Below, piece after piece: positions 12,899-13,894 of a DNA stretch of 13,894 nt (its first letter is position 1; each line of letters starts with the position of its first letter). Source of the DNA: Saccoglossus kowalevskii (lineage: Eukaryota; Hemichordata; Enteropneusta; Harrimaniidae). Below the pieces are notes generated by a model, which had not been told where the DNA came from, did not search any database, and worked only from the letters and a program-made list of their open reading frames with translations. The stretch spans positions 59,559-73,452 of the forward strand of contig NW_003140827.1 of NCBI RefSeq assembly GCF_000003605.2, written 5' to 3'. The position numbers and the translations under genes were made by a program.

Positions 12899-13894
12899 AC
12901 AATAGAGGCGAGTGCTAATCAATGTATATTATATAATAGTGTGAGAATGCACTCTCGGTATAAATGTGCGATTGCGATTCCTTGTGCGTTCTCATTTCCA
13001 TCAATAGGACGCCATCACTCGACATAAACGGGAAGAAGGCATAAATTAGCTCGTTGCAATGCATGAGACAGAACAATTATTCAAAATACGTGAATTATTA
13101 GAACAGAAAAGAGAAATGTTACATATAACTCGCGTAATAGTAAATAGATAGGACATACAGAAATAAAATGAAATTCGTTCTTTATATATATGTATCTCCC
13201 AATGTCCTGCAGTAGCGGCATATCCTATTATGTACAGGTTATTATACCTACCTACTTCAGTGCAATTGTATATTAAAGTAGAAATACTCAGCTTCAATAC
13301 TTCTATTTTTATAACAGAGTTAAAGATACAATAGGTTCGGACGGATGAGGAGGTTATTATTTTTTCATGCAAATGTTGGTGTGAATTACCCAACATTTTC
13401 TAGGCAAATATAGACAGAAGAAGCACGTCAGTGTTACCTACACCTCTCCAAAGCCAGGAAGAGAAAGCAATTGCTTAACGTAATGTTAGCAGGTTCGGAG
13501 TTCGTTAGCGGGAATGATGGGTAAAGCGTGTGTACGTTATCAAAGGAATGAGTGACGTTATCTAGGTTGAATTGAGGTATTTTGTAAGGCTTTGAGTGTA
13601 CTCGGGAATCGCATAAGTGATATTCTGGTGGTTTTACAATAATCGTTGTATGTATGTCGTTTTCATCATTTATAATATAACATACACCCAATGTTTCACG
13701 TTCCATGGCCGAATATTACATCAGCACAGAGCGGTGAGCCGTTGCTTTCCTCACGAATGTCCGATCGTCGCCCCTCTTCTCGTCGTCCACCATTGTGGGA
13801 TGTATCATACTACGTCGTCCATTTGCGTAGTATCATACGAAATGATTTGCGCCCGCAGTGACTGATTAAGAAGTGAATACAATTTGTGTAGCAA
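12899..13894. other. No supported gene
   Basis: AT-rich sequence. Minus-strand open frames of 116 and 90 codons lie here (13046-13396 and 13434-13706), but their translations show no recognised domain and no splice or promoter context. The only structure I see is the hairpin at 13802-13838. Confidence 0.55.
13802..13838. repeat. Small inverted repeat (hairpin)
   Basis: GTATCATACTACG (13802-13814) pairs with CGTAGTATCATAC (13826-13838) with one mismatch in 13 and an 11-nt loop. There is no T-run, so it is not a terminator; it could be the end of an old element or chance. Confidence 0.6.

Noticed and set aside
13046-13706. Two minus-strand open frames (116 and 90 codons)
   Set aside because: Neither has a recognisable domain, a splice frame that joins them, or a promoter; frames of this length can occur by chance in 14 kb.

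Overview
This window looks like nuclear DNA from a multicellular animal, probably an invertebrate bilaterian. No frame is open for long, but a series of short + strand open segments with strong splice signals (mostly GTRAGT donors and pyrimidine-AG acceptors) joins in compatible phase into one protein. Intron sizes of 130-880 bp, several minisatellites and short non-autonomous transposons fit this. I cannot name the species or clade. Nothing prokaryotic (operons, ribosome binding sites, CRISPR spacers) is present.

Layout. 1-1950 is an uninterrupted array of 75 copies of a 26-bp minisatellite in an intron that begins before the window. 1984-9279 is one multi-exon + strand gene, with 15 exons visible and the 5' end missing. 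It encodes at least 713 residues: a disordered N-terminus rich in proline, lysine and glutamate, a short conserved-looking helical segment (DPLDYLAKYC...), coiled-coil segments, a basic linker, and a C-terminal all-helical region with degenerate EF-hand-like helix-loop-helix units. I do not recognise the family with certainty and give no symbol.

The introns hold two MITE-like elements: one at 5963-6118, with 28-bp terminal inverted repeats and a TTA duplication, and one at 8767-9003, with a TAACC(A) duplication. They also hold a 40-bp near-perfect palindrome and a TTCA microsatellite that doubles as a splice acceptor.

From 9253 to 10883 a second minisatellite (43 copies of 38 bp) begins inside the last recognised coding exon. 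Each unit repeats the coding end, the stop codon and a donor-like AG|GTAAAG. Whether the protein ends at the TAA in the first unit, or the array is spliced out to a short terminal exon near 11828-11899 with AATAAA signals downstream, cannot be decided from sequence alone.

10884-13894 has no supportable gene. It holds candidate poly(A) signals, a decayed repeat with a perfect CArG box, a CTCF-like motif next to a palindromic CRE, a third minisatellite (13 copies of 21 bp) and a small hairpin.

No multi-gene system is visible. The most unusual feature is the pair of minisatellites that abut or cross splice junctions of the same gene, above all the one that multiplies a stop codon and a donor-like site.
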